Source: Beijerinckiaceae bacterium (lineage in GTDB: Bacteria; Pseudomonadota; Alphaproteobacteria; Rhizobiales; Beijerinckiaceae). From it: DNA of 64,000 nt. The stretch covers positions 682,001 through 746,000 of the forward strand of contig JAPZTO010000002.1 of NCBI GenBank assembly GCA_027532775.1, read 5' to 3'. Below the pieces are notes generated by a model. The model saw nothing but the letters and a program-made list of their open reading frames with translations. It was not told the origin of the DNA and ran no database searches. The translations under genes and the position numbers were made by a program. Of this stretch, positions 55,299 through 63,398 are shown piece after piece. Position 1 is the first letter of the stretch; each line of letters begins with the position of its first letter.

Positions 55299-57416
55299 AT
55301 GGCCTCTCTCGTCGCTGAACTTCCCAGCGCCAAACCGCTTTTCTCCTACCGCAAATACTGGGCGGAGCGGTTCGGCCCTGCCCCGTTCCTGCCGATGTCG
55401 CGCGAGGAGATGGACGAACTCGGCTGGGATTCCTGCGATATCATCCTCGTCACGGGGGATGCCTATGTCGATCATCCCAGCTTCGGCATGGCGATTATCG
55501 GCCGGCTTCTCGAGGCGCAGGGCTTCCGTGTCGGCATCATTTCCCAGCCGGACTGGCAAAGCGCCGCGCCGTTCAGGGTGCTCGGCAAGCCGAACCTGTT
55601 CTTCGGCGTGACCAGCGGCAACATGGATTCCATGGTGAACCGCTACACCTCGGACCGGCGGCTGCGGCACAATGACAATTACACGCCCGGCGGGGCCGGC
55701 GGAAAGCGGCCCGACCGGGCGGTGAATGTCTATTCGCATCGCTGCCGCGAGGCCTATTCGGGCGTGCCGATCGTCATTGGCGGCATCGAGGCCTCGCTCC
55801 GGCGGATCGCCCATTACGATTACTGGTCGGACAAGGTGCGCCGTTCGGTGCTGTTCGACGCCAAGGCCGACCTGCTGCTCTACGGCAATGCGGAGCGCGC
55901 CTTGGTCGAGGTGGCACACCGGATCGCCAAGGGCGGGATCAACCAGGATTTCTCGGATATCCGCGGCATCGCCTTTGCGCGCTCCGGCACGCCGGAAGGC
56001 TGGTTCGAGGCCCATGCCGACGACCTTGAGGATGGCGACGAGGGCAAGCTGCGCAATGACGAGAAGTCGCGTCATTTGCAGGGCGTCATCCGCCTCCCCG
56101 CCTATGATGTGGTGGTCAACGACAAGGAGGCCTATGCCCGTGCCTCCCGCGTGCTGCACAAGGAAAGCAACCCCGGCAATGCGTGGCCGCTGACCCAGCG
56201 CCATGGTGATCGCGATGTCTGGCTCACCGCGCCGCCCGTTCCGCTGACCACGACCGAGATGGATGCGGTCTACGAACTGCCCTTCGCACGGGCGCCGCAT
56301 CCTTCCTATGGCGATGCGAAGATCCCGGCCTGGGAGATGATCCGGCATTCGGTCACCATCATGCGCGGCTGTTTCGGCGGTTGCTCCTTCTGCTCGATCA
56401 CCGAGCATGAAGGCCGCATCATCCAGTCGCGTTCGGAAGGCTCGATCCTCAAGGAGATCGAGTCGATCCGCGACAAGGACGACAAGTTCACCGGCGTCAT
56501 TTCGGATATCGGCGGGCCGACCGCGAACATGTATCGCATCGGCTGCAAGGACAAGGCGATCGAGGCGGTCTGCCGGCGACCTTCCTGCGTGTTTCCGGAT
56601 ATCTGCAAGAACCTCAATACCAGCCATGAATCGCTGATCCAGCTCTACCGGAAGGCGCGCGCGATCCCCGGCGTGAAGAAGGTCAATGTCGCCTCCGGCG
56701 TGCGTTATGACCTTGCCGTGGAGAGCCCGGAATATGTGAAAGAGCTGGTCGAGCACCATGTCGGCGGCTATCTCAAGATCGCGCCCGAGCACACCGAGGA
56801 TGGCCCGCTCAACAAGATGATGAAGCCGGGCATCGGCACCTATGATGCCTTCAAGAAGCTGTTCGACGAGGCGGCGAAGAAGGCGGGGAAGAAGTATTTC
56901 CTCATCCCGTATTTCATCGCAGCGCATCCTGGCACCACGGACGAGGATATGGTGAACCTCGCGCTCTGGTTGAAGAAAAACGGCTATCGCGCGGATCAGG
57001 TTCAGACTTTCCTCCCCTCACCCATGGCGCTCTCGACCGCGATGTACCATACCGGCGTGAACCCGCTGCGGCCGGTGCGGCGCAATGCTTCCGACCCGGT
57101 GGAAACCGTGCGTGGCCTGCGCCAGCGCCGCCTGCACAAGGCCTTCCTGCGCTACCACGACCCGGAGAACTGGCCGATCCTCCGCGAGGCCCTGAAGGAA
57201 ATGGGCCGGGCGGACCTGATCGGCCCGGGCAAGGCCCATCTCGTGCCGAACTGGCAGCCCGCCGGCACAGGCCGCGGTGGCGAAGGCCGGCGGATTGACC
57301 CCAAAAGCCAGATCACGCCACGCAAGGCGGAGGGGGCGACCGCGCAGGACCGCTATCCCGGCAAACCGAAAAAGCCGGGCAAGGGCCGCGGATTCCTGAC
57401 GAAGGGTCTCTACTGA
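55299..57416 (+). CDS. YgiQ family radical SAM protein
   Basis: This 705-residue protein is close to E. coli Ygi[61 protein letters not shown]. The radical SAM cluster is [12 protein letters not shown] with Cys358, Cys362 and Cys365 (CX3CX2C). YgiQ proteins have a cobalamin-type N-terminal region but their reaction is not established. The ATG at 55299 ([20 protein letters not shown]) has GGGGA upstream and matches the family's start; an ATG 29 codons earlier also lies in frame. Confidence 0.92.
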   Translation: MASLVAELPSAKPLFSYRKYWAERFGPAPFLPMSREEMDELGWDSCDIILVTGDAYVDHPSFGMAIIGRLLEAQGFRVGIISQPDWQSAAPFRVLGKPNLFFGVTSGNMDSMVNRYTSDRRLRHNDNYTPGGAGGKRPDRAVNVYSHRCREAYSGVPIVIGGIEASLRRIAHYDYWSDKVRRSVLFDAKADLLLYGNAERALVEVAHRIAKGGINQDFSDIRGIAFARSGTPEGWFEAHADDLEDGDEGKLRNDEKSRHLQGVIRLPAYDVVVNDKEAYARASRVLHKESNPGNAWPLTQRHGDRDVWLTAPPVPLTTTEMDAVYELPFARAPHPSYGDAKIPAWEMIRHSVTIMRGCFGGCSFCSITEHEGRIIQSRSEGSILKEIESIRDKDDKFTGVISDIGGPTANMYRIGCKDKAIEAVCRRPSCVFPDICKNLNTSHESLIQLYRKARAIPGVKKVNVASGVRYDLAVESPEYVKELVEHHVGGYLKIAPEHTEDGPLNKMMKPGIGTYDAFKKLFDEAAKKAGKKYFLIPYFIAAHPGTTDEDMVNLALWLKKNGYRADQVQTFLPSPMALSTAMYHTGVNPLRPVRRNASDPVETVRGLRQRRLHKAFLRYHDPENWPILREALKEMGRADLIGPGKAHLVPNWQPAGTGRGGEGRRIDPKSQITPRKAEGATAQDRYPGKPKKPGKGRGFLTKGLY

Positions 57417-57431
57417 CGCCGGCCCCCGGCT

Positions 57432-58292
57432 TCAGCGCAACCGGAAGCCCCGCTCGCCGAGAACCTTCGCGAGAACATCCCGGCCGCTGAGGGCCCGGGC
57501 ATCCGCCACACGGGCCAGCGCCTGATCTGACCAGGGCTGGCGGCGCATGCCCTGCTCGCCCTGGAAGTCCTGCATGGCCACGTCATACCGGGCGATAGCC
57601 TCAGGATCGGCCGATTGCCCGTAGGTTTCCCGGTGCAGCACGACCTCGGGGGAGAGGCGTGGCTTGACGCCGGTGACGACCTCTTCTGCCGGATGGCCGA
57701 CGCAGAGCCCGAAAACGGCAAACACCATTTTCGGCAGGCCGAGCAAGGCCGCGACACGGCCGGGATCATTCCGCAAGGCGCCGATATAGACCGTTCCGAG
57801 ACCGAGGCTTTCGGCGGCAATCACGGCATTCTGGGCCGCAAGCGCCGCGTCGACAATGGCAACTGTGGCCATCTCCAGATAGTCCAGTCCTTCGGCCGCC
57901 TGCCCCCGACTGTCGGCCATGGCCTTGAGGCGAGAGAGATCGGCCAGCCAGACCAGCATAAGCGGCGCCTGAAGGATATGCTTTTGGCCGCCGGCAATTT
58001 CGGCCAAAACCGCCTTGCGGGCGGGATCGGTGACGGCCACCACGCTCCAGGTCTGCAGGTTGGATGAGGTCGCGGCAGACTGCGCGGCAAGGACCAAGGT
58101 TTCAAGCGTGCCTTCCGGCAGCGGATCCGGCCTGTAGCTCCGTACCGAGCGATGGGCGGCAAGCACGCCCAGCGTCTCGTTCCCGTGAAGGCCCGCCACG
58201 CCCTCGGCATCGCGATAGCGGGCGCGGACAAGCTTTTCCAGGCCATCCTTCACCGTGACGGCAGAGAGGGCTTCCGGGGTCGGGGCGGTCAT
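57432..58292 (-). CDS. Nitroreductase family protein (NfsA-like)
   Basis: This 286-residue flavoprotein of the nitroreductase fold is close to the oxygen-insensitive NADPH nitroreductase group. Blocks are AAHRSVRSYRPDPLPEGTLE (FMN contact), AATSSNLQTWSVVAVTDPA, AESLGLGTVYIGALRNDPG and CVGHPAEE. I took the ATG at 58292 (MTAPTPEALSAVTVKDGL); a TTG two codons upstream is unlikely. It converges on the ygiQ gene, with a small GCCGG-ccc-CCGGC hairpin at the junction (57418-57430), and is divergent from arsR. Confidence 0.87.
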   Translation of the reverse strand: MTAPTPEALSAVTVKDGLEKLVRARYRDAEGVAGLHGNETLGVLAAHRSVRSYRPDPLPEGTLETLVLAAQSAATSSNLQTWSVVAVTDPARKAVLAEIAGGQKHILQAPLMLVWLADLSRLKAMADSRGQAAEGLDYLEMATVAIVDAALAAQNAVIAAESLGLGTVYIGALRNDPGRVAALLGLPKMVFAVFGLCVGHPAEEVVTGVKPRLSPEVVLHRETYGQSADPEAIARYDVAMQDFQGEQGMRRQPWSDQALARVADARALSGRDVLAKVLGERGFRLR

Positions 58293-58413
58293 GGGCAATC
58301 CAATCCGATATGAAGGCTGGCGTGGAAATAAACCGCTTTGGCCAAAGGTAAAGGCGGAAACGCAGCGCGCTGCCGGCGACCGCCCGGTTCACGCGGGTTG
58401 CACGCGAAAAGGA

Positions 58414-58433
58414 ATTTCGATGAATGCCGAAAT
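58414..58433. promoter_or_regulatory. Inverted repeat upstream of arsR
   Basis: ATTTCG-atgaatgc-CGAAAT is a perfect 6-bp inverted repeat with an 8-base spacer, in the arsR/nitroreductase divergent gap. It lies 17 bases upstream of the larger arsR palindrome. It may be a second regulator site. Confidence 0.4.
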
Positions 58434-58450
58434 AGCGCTTGACGCCTCCG

Positions 58451-58474
58451 ATATTTCTATTATTCTAGAAATAT
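58451..58474. promoter_or_regulatory. ArsR operator overlapping the arsR start codon
   Basis: Arms ATATTTCTA (58451-58459) and TAGAAATAT (58466-58474) form a perfect 9-bp inverted repeat around TTATTC. The right arm enters the arsR ATG at 58473-58475. The AT-rich palindrome is of the kind bound by ArsR/SmtB repressors. Its overlap with the start suggests a very short or absent mRNA leader. Confidence 0.7.
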
Positions 58475-58802
58475 GAATATTGATGATATCGCCACCCGCC
58501 TCGAGGCTCTCGGCAACCCGACCCGCCTCCGCATCTTCCAGATCCTGGTTCGGGCCGGGGAGGCCGGCATGCCGGTCGGCCGTCTGCAGGAGCGGATCGG
58601 GATCGCGGCCTCCACGCTCACCCATCATTGTCAGAAGCTCATCCAGGTCGGGCTTGTCACACAGGAGCGACGCTCGACTGTGCTGATCTGCCGGGCCAAT
58701 TACCCGATGATGCGGGAGGTGGCAGGCGCGCTGGTGGATCAATGCTGCATGGAGGCCGAACCAGCCACGGCTGAAAACGCCTGCCCCTGCGAACCCGGAT
58801 AG
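58473..58802 (+). CDS. arsR: ArsR-family metalloregulator
   Basis: This 109-residue winged-helix repressor has the dimerisation/recognition region LEALGNPTRLRIFQILVRAG, LQERIGIAASTLTHHCQKL (recognition helix) and LVTQERRSTVLICRANY. The As(III) motif ELCVCDL of the E. coli type is absent. Instead C91 and C92 (DQCCMEAE) and C104/C106 (ACPCEPG) lie at the C-terminus, which matches the Cys95-Cys96-Cys102 type found in Acidithiobacillus ArsR. It opens an operon with an ArsO-like flavoprotein and an MFS transporter. No Shine-Dalgarno precedes the ATG. Confidence 0.88.
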   Translation: MNIDDIATRLEALGNPTRLRIFQILVRAGEAGMPVGRLQERIGIAASTLTHHCQKLIQVGLVTQERRSTVLICRANYPMMREVAGALVDQCCMEAEPATAENACPCEPG

Positions 58803-58858
58803 TCCGGACCTTCTCCTTCTGTTGGCCTGAAATTTCGATATTCTTAGGAGGAACGAAA

Positions 58859-60277
58859 ATGTCTGAAACCCGTTTCCCTGCTCTTCCGGTCGCGGTGATC
58901 GGTGCCGGCCCGGTCGGTCTGGCCGCCGCTGCAGAGCTGATTGAGCGGAACATCCCGGTCCTGTTGCTTGAGGCCGGCGACACGGTCGGCGCCCATATCC
59001 GCCGCTGGGCGCATGTGAAGATGTTCTCGCCCTGGAGGTTCAACCTGTCGCGCGCAGCGACCCGCCTGCTCGAGGCGGAAGGCTGGCAGGCTCCGCCTGC
59101 CAAGGCTGTCCCGACGGGAGCAGAGCTGATCTCCGGCTATCTCGATCCCCTCGCCCGCCACCCCGCAATAGCCAGCGCCCTGCTGCCCGGGCATCGTGTT
59201 CTCTCCATTTCCCGCGTCGGGCTGGACAAGGTCCGCACCGCCGGCCGGGCCGAACGGCCCTTCCTGCTGCGCGTCCTCGCCGGCGGCGAAGAGCGCGACC
59301 TGCTTGCCAAGGCCGTGATCGACTGTTCGGGCACTTTTTCGCAACCCAACCCCGCAGGCGGCCACGGCCTTCCCGCCCGCGGCGAGACGGCCTTGGCTGG
59401 TCGCATCCTCTACGGCATGCCGGATCTGACCGGCGAGGCCGGCGCCCGGATGGCCGGCAAGCGTGTCGCGGTGATCGGCAGCGGGCATTCGGCCATCGGG
59501 GCCCTGCTGGACTTGCTGAAACTGCGCCGCGACATTCCGGAAACTGAAATTCTCTGGCTTTCCCGCCGTGCTGATCTCCGCCCGACCTATGGCGGCGGCC
59601 GGGCCGATGCCCTGCCCGATCGCGGTGCGCTGGGTTCGAAGCTGCAGCAGGCGGTCGAGAACGGGCGTATCGTGGCCATCCATCCCTTCGCACTCGAGGC
59701 GATCGCGGAGCGGGAAGGCCAGCTGGATCTGACCGGGTTCGATGGAAGAACCGTCATGGTGGACGAACTGGTGGTTGCCACCGGCTTCCGGCCTGATCTA
59801 TCCATGCTCCACGAGATCCGGCTCGATCTCGATCCTGGCCTTGAATGCCCGCGCATCCTTGCCCCTCTGATCGATCCGAACGAACATTCCTGCGGAACGG
59901 TCCGCCCCCATGGCGCGAAGGAGCTTGGCCAGCCGGAGCCCGGCTTCTACATTGCCGGCATGAAGAGCTACGGGCGGGCGCCGACCTTTCTGCTTGCAAC
60001 CGGCTACGAGCAGGTGCGTTCCATCGTGGCGGAGATCGCCGGCGACACCGCAGCTGCGGTCCGGGTCGAACTCGAATTGCCTGAAACCGGGGTCTGCTCG
60101 ACTGACTTTGCCTCGAAGGCCTTGCCGACCGGATCTGGCTGTTGCGGCGGGCCGCCGAAAGCGGGTCCCGAGGCCTGTTGCGTACAGGACGAGGCCGCGA
60201 AGGCCGAGGGTCTGGCAGGCTGCGGCTGCTCCGCGGCAAAGCCCGAGCGCCCGGCCCTTCAGGCTGCCTGCTGCTGA
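58859..60277 (+). CDS. ArsO-like flavin-dependent oxidoreductase with a cysteine-rich tail
   Basis: This 472-residue flavoprotein has VAVIGAGPVGLAAAAELIE (FAD) at the N-terminus and RVAVIGSGHSAIGALLDLL (NADPH-type) near residue 203. The layout is that of the NAD(P)/FAD monooxygenases called ArsO in arsenic operons. The last ~65 residues carry nine cysteines in pairs (GVCST, GSGCCGG, EACCVQD, GCGCSA, AACC), a tail suited to thiolate binding of As(III) or Sb(III); that is inference. AGGAGG precedes the ATG. Its stop overlaps the MFS gene as TGATG. The reaction of ArsO proteins is not well defined. Confidence 0.82.
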   Translation: MSETRFPALPVAVIGAGPVGLAAAAELIERNIPVLLLEAGDTVGAHIRRWAHVKMFSPWRFNLSRAATRLLEAEGWQAPPAKAVPTGAELISGYLDPLARHPAIASALLPGHRVLSISRVGLDKVRTAGRAERPFLLRVLAGGEERDLLAKAVIDCSGTFSQPNPAGGHGLPARGETALAGRILYGMPDLTGEAGARMAGKRVAVIGSGHSAIGALLDLLKLRRDIPETEILWLSRRADLRPTYGGGRADALPDRGALGSKLQQAVENGRIVAIHPFALEAIAEREGQLDLTGFDGRTVMVDELVVATGFRPDLSMLHEIRLDLDPGLECPRILAPLIDPNEHSCGTVRPHGAKELGQPEPGFYIAGMKSYGRAPTFLLATGYEQVRSIVAEIAGDTAAAVRVELELPETGVCSTDFASKALPTGSGCCGGPPKAGPEACCVQDEAAKAEGLAGCGCSAAKPERPALQAACC

Positions 60278-61443
60278 TGCGAATGGCGCCGGAAAGCCGC
60301 AAGGGAATCGTCGCCGCGCTCGGCATCGGCCAGACGGTCGGCTATGCTTCCAGCTATTACCTGCCTGCCGTGCTGGCCACGCCCATGGCGGCCTCGTTCG
60401 GCGTTTCCCCCGTATGGGTGTTTGCAGCCTTCTCGGCGGCGATGGTGATCTCCGCCCTGACCGGCCCCTGGGCCGGTGCCCATATCGACAGGCTCGGCGG
60501 CCGGGGCATCCTGATCGCCAGCAACCTGATCTTCGCCGCCGGCCTTGGCCTGATGGCAGCAAGTCCCTCGCTGCCCTGGCTGGTCGCCGCCTGGATTCTC
60601 ATGGGGATCGGGATGGGGATCGGGCTCTATGACTCGGCTTTCGCAGCGCTCGCCAAGATCTATGGACGCGATGCCCGGTCCGCCATTACCGGCATCACGC
60701 TGATCGCCGGCTTTGCCAGCACCGTCGGCTGGCCGCTCTCGGCCTGGCTCGAGGCACAATATGGCTGGCGCATGGCCTGCCTCGGCTGGATGGCCATCCA
60801 TCTCGGCCTGGCCCTGCCGCTGCACCTGATCCTGCCTGCCGGCGAGAAAAGCCAGCCCGTCACCGCACCGCCGGGCGAGGCCATGGCGGTCCCGCCCGAG
60901 GTGAGGACGCGGGATATGGCGATCCTGGCTTTTGTCTTTGCCGTCACCTGGTTTACCAGCACGGCCATGGCGGCCCACCTGCCGCGGATGCTCGAGGCGG
61001 CCGGGGCCACGCCGGTCGCTGCCGTGGCGGCCGGAGCGCTGATCGGGCCCGCCCAGGTGGCGGCGCGGGTGCTTGAATTCGTGTTCCTGAACCGCGTCCA
61101 CCCGTTGCTCTCGGCCCGCCTCGCCACCCTCGCCCATCCAGTGGCGGCCGGCCTGCTGATTATTGCCGGGGGACCGGCGGCCGCAGCATTCGCCTTCCTG
61201 CACGGGGCCGGCAATGGCGTGCTGACCATTGCCAAGGGCACCCTGCCCCTCGCCCTGTTCGGGCCCGGTGGCTACGGCCTGAGGCAGGGCCTGCTCTCGG
61301 CCCCGGCCCGGGTGTTGCAGGCCATTGCGCCGCTGCTGTTCGGCATCCTGCTGGAGCATTCCGGCGCACAGGCGATCTGGCTGACGACGGGCCTCGGCCT
61401 AATGGCCTTCCTGCTGCTGATGCTGCTGCGCGCGCGGCCTTGA
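60277..61443 (+). CDS. MFS transporter of the ars operon
   Basis: This 388-residue protein has about twelve hydrophobic segments and the loop AGAHIDRLGGRGILIASNLI, a DRxGGR motif between helices 2 and 3 typical of MFS. Helix-rich blocks include WILMGIGMGIGLYDSAF. Start MRMAPESRKG overlaps the preceding stop, so it is coupled to the ArsO-like gene. Efflux of an arsenic compound is the likely role (as for ArsK and ArsJ, other MFS proteins of ars operons), but I cannot place it in either subgroup from the sequence. Confidence 0.83.
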   Translation: MRMAPESRKGIVAALGIGQTVGYASSYYLPAVLATPMAASFGVSPVWVFAAFSAAMVISALTGPWAGAHIDRLGGRGILIASNLIFAAGLGLMAASPSLPWLVAAWILMGIGMGIGLYDSAFAALAKIYGRDARSAITGITLIAGFASTVGWPLSAWLEAQYGWRMACLGWMAIHLGLALPLHLILPAGEKSQPVTAPPGEAMAVPPEVRTRDMAILAFVFAVTWFTSTAMAAHLPRMLEAAGATPVAAVAAGALIGPAQVAARVLEFVFLNRVHPLLSARLATLAHPVAAGLLIIAGGPAAAAFAFLHGAGNGVLTIAKGTLPLALFGPGGYGLRQGLLSAPARVLQAIAPLLFGILLEHSGAQAIWLTTGLGLMAFLLLMLLRARP

Positions 61444-61605
61444 CCGCAACCTGACCGCCCGGTGTGTCGCAGGCCGGCGAACGAATTCGATTACCCTTGC
61501 ATGGCATGATGGCGGTGCAGTATGCCGGCGCACTTTTCGGCGGGGCCTGCGCGCCTATATGGCCCTCTCCGTGGCAGGGCAGGCCGGCTGATCAAGGAGA
61601 ATGGA

Positions 61606-62910
61606 ATGGAATTGTCCTACCTGGCCGACGAAACCGCATCCGTTGCCCTCGGCCGGATCGGCAGGACGGAGGACATCCAGTTTTCGCCGGACAATCGCCG
61701 GCTGGCCATTGCCGGGGCCAAGGCCGACATGATCCTGATCCTCGACGTCGACATGGCGGATGTCGGCGCCGGCGGGCCGGTTCGACTGGCCGATCCGATG
61801 CTGCTGACCTGCCCGGATTTCGACTTCCCGCATGGGCTGTTCTGGCTTGATGATTCCCGGATCGTCGTGGCCAACCGCAACGGGCTTGCGCCCATCCTCG
61901 ACGTGCCCGCCCCTTCGAAAGGCGGCGGGCGGTTCGACATTGCCGCGCGCCTCGTGATTGGAAGGGAGGCGATCGACCGGCTGGTCACGCCCGGATCCGT
62001 CACGGCCGTCCGGCTGTTCGACGATGTCCATGACATCCTGATCTGCAACAACTACGCGCACACGATCTCGCGGCACCTCGTCGATCTCGGGCCGGAGAAC
62101 CGCGTCCTGTCGAGCCGTATCCTTCTGGAGCGGGATCTCGACATTCCCGACGGGGTGGCCTTCAGCGCCGATGCGCGATGGATCGCGGCGAGCAACCACA
62201 GCCACCATTGCGTCCATCTCTGCCGCAATGACCCGCATCTCCATGCCGGGAAGACTCCTGATGGCCGGCTGATCGGCCAGGCCTATCCGCACGGGATCCG
62301 GTTTGCTGCCGGCGACAGGCTGCTTTTCGTGGCGGATGCCGGCGCGCCCTTCGTCTACGTCTATCGCAGCGAGGACGGCGATTGGAGCGGCGACCGCGAA
62401 CCCGCCCTCGCCCTGCGGGTCATCGATCAGGACACCTTCATCCGCGGGCAACTCAACCCGCAGGAGGGCGGACCGAAAGGGATCGACCTGACACGGGACC
62501 AGAAAATCCTCGTGGCGAGCTGCGAGCACCAGCCGGTGACTTTCCATCGGGTCGATGACGCCATCGCCTCGCTTGTCTCCCCCGGCGGAACGGAGGCGCC
62601 GCCTTTCTTGCCGCCGACAGACATGGCGGGTTTCAAGGCCCTGCTCCGGCGACAGCTCGCGGAAACGCGGCAGGACGCCACGGCCCTGCTGGCCGCGCTG
62701 GAGGAAACCGGACGCGGGCTCACTGCACAGCAGGAAGCGCATCATGCCCTCTCGCAGCAGCATCATGAATTGTCCCAGCGCCATCACGCCCTTGCCGAGG
62801 CGCATCATGCCCTGAACGCGGCGTATCAGGCCGCGACGCGGTCAACGGGATTTTCCGGACTGCTGGCGCGGATCAACCAGCGTCTTCGCAACCCGAAGCG
62901 GGGTTCATGA
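61606..62910 (+). CDS. Propeller-like protein with a His-rich heptad C-terminus
   Basis: This 434-residue protein has no signal peptide. Residues 1 to about 345 show repeated strand-turn units with HGLFWLDDSRIVVANRNG, DGVAFSADARWIAASNHSHH and HGIRFAAGDRLLFVADAG, so a beta-propeller of SMP-30/WD40-like type is likely. Residues ~365-420 form a coiled coil (RRQLAETRQDATALLAALEE then the His-His heptads). AAGGAGA precedes the ATG at 61606. The repeat tail suggests oligomerisation or metal binding. I do not recognise the family. Confidence 0.7.
   Translation: MELSYLADETASVALGRIGRTEDIQFSPDNRRLAIAGAKADMILILDVDMADVGAGGPVRLADPMLLTCPDFDFPHGLFWLDDSRIVVANRNGLAPILDVPAPSKGGGRFDIAARLVIGREAIDRLVTPGSVTAVRLFDDVHDILICNNYAHTISRHLVDLGPENRVLSSRILLERDLDIPDGVAFSADARWIAASNHSHHCVHLCRNDPHLHAGKTPDGRLIGQAYPHGIRFAAGDRLLFVADAGAPFVYVYRSEDGDWSGDREPALALRVIDQDTFIRGQLNPQEGGPKGIDLTRDQKILVASCEHQPVTFHRVDDAIASLVSPGGTEAPPFLPPTDMAGFKALLRRQLAETRQDATALLAALEETGRGLTAQQEAHHALSQQHHELSQRHHALAEAHHALNAAYQAATRSTGFSGLLARINQRLRNPKRGS
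62737..62820 (+). repeat. Four 21-bp units coding for HHxLxxx heptads
   Basis: Four consecutive seven-codon units read AHHALSQ, QHHELSQ, RHHALAE and AHHALNA. The units differ mostly at silent or conservative positions, so it is an older tandem expansion. Each puts two histidines at the same heptad position on one face of the coiled coil. Confidence 0.8.
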
Positions 62911-62994
62911 AGGTCGGGGCCAGGCGGCGCCCCAAACTGCCGGCGGAGTGCCAAGCCTCAACGGTCATCGGTTGGAAGGACCGTACAAACCCCA

Positions 62995-63264
62995 TCATCG
63001 TTCCAGATCAGAATAGTCAACAATCCCGGTTCGTTTCATCTGTGCCAGAAGAAACACAACAGCTTCGACAATATTCCCGGATCTAAAAAGCGTTTTCCTG
63101 TTACCCCTTTCGACATAAACGACGCGGTAGCCATCATACTCTGAATCAAGGTCGAATTTTTCGTAGGCCAAGCATTCATCGCCCCCGAAAAAATCGCCGG
63201 TTTTGCCGTATTTCGTCACAAACTCGAGGATTTCCGGTTTGATGGCCGCTGCGGGGATCAGCAT
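62995..63264 (-). CDS. Small conserved-looking protein of unknown function
   Basis: This 89-residue acidic protein starts MLIPAAAIKPEILEFVTKYG at an ATG with GGAG seven bases upstream. It has aromatic, charged blocks DFFGGDECLAYEKFDLDSEY and YRVVYVERGNRKTLF. It has no signal peptide or membrane segment, and its base composition is lower in G+C than the window average. Small proteins of this kind often occur next to secreted toxins as immunity proteins; the neighbour is a DUF4214/RTX-type protein, but this is only a suggestion. Confidence 0.6.
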   Translation of the reverse strand: MLIPAAAIKPEILEFVTKYGKTGDFFGGDECLAYEKFDLDSEYDGYRVVYVERGNRKTLFRSGNIVEAVVFLLAQMKRTGIVDYSDLER

Positions 63265-63398
63265 GGGATGACTCCGGGATCGATGTTTCAGTGTTGAAGG
63301 GATTCCGGGTCACAAAAGACATTTAGATCAACATTGACCGCGCCCAGTCCACCGGCAGCCCGATTTTTATCTGACAGTACGCCTTTTTACGCTGCCTA

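Noticed and set aside
57418-57430. Rho-independent terminator between ygiQ and the nitroreductase
   Set aside because: The GCCGG-ccc-CCGGC stem is only five base pairs and lacks a following T-run.
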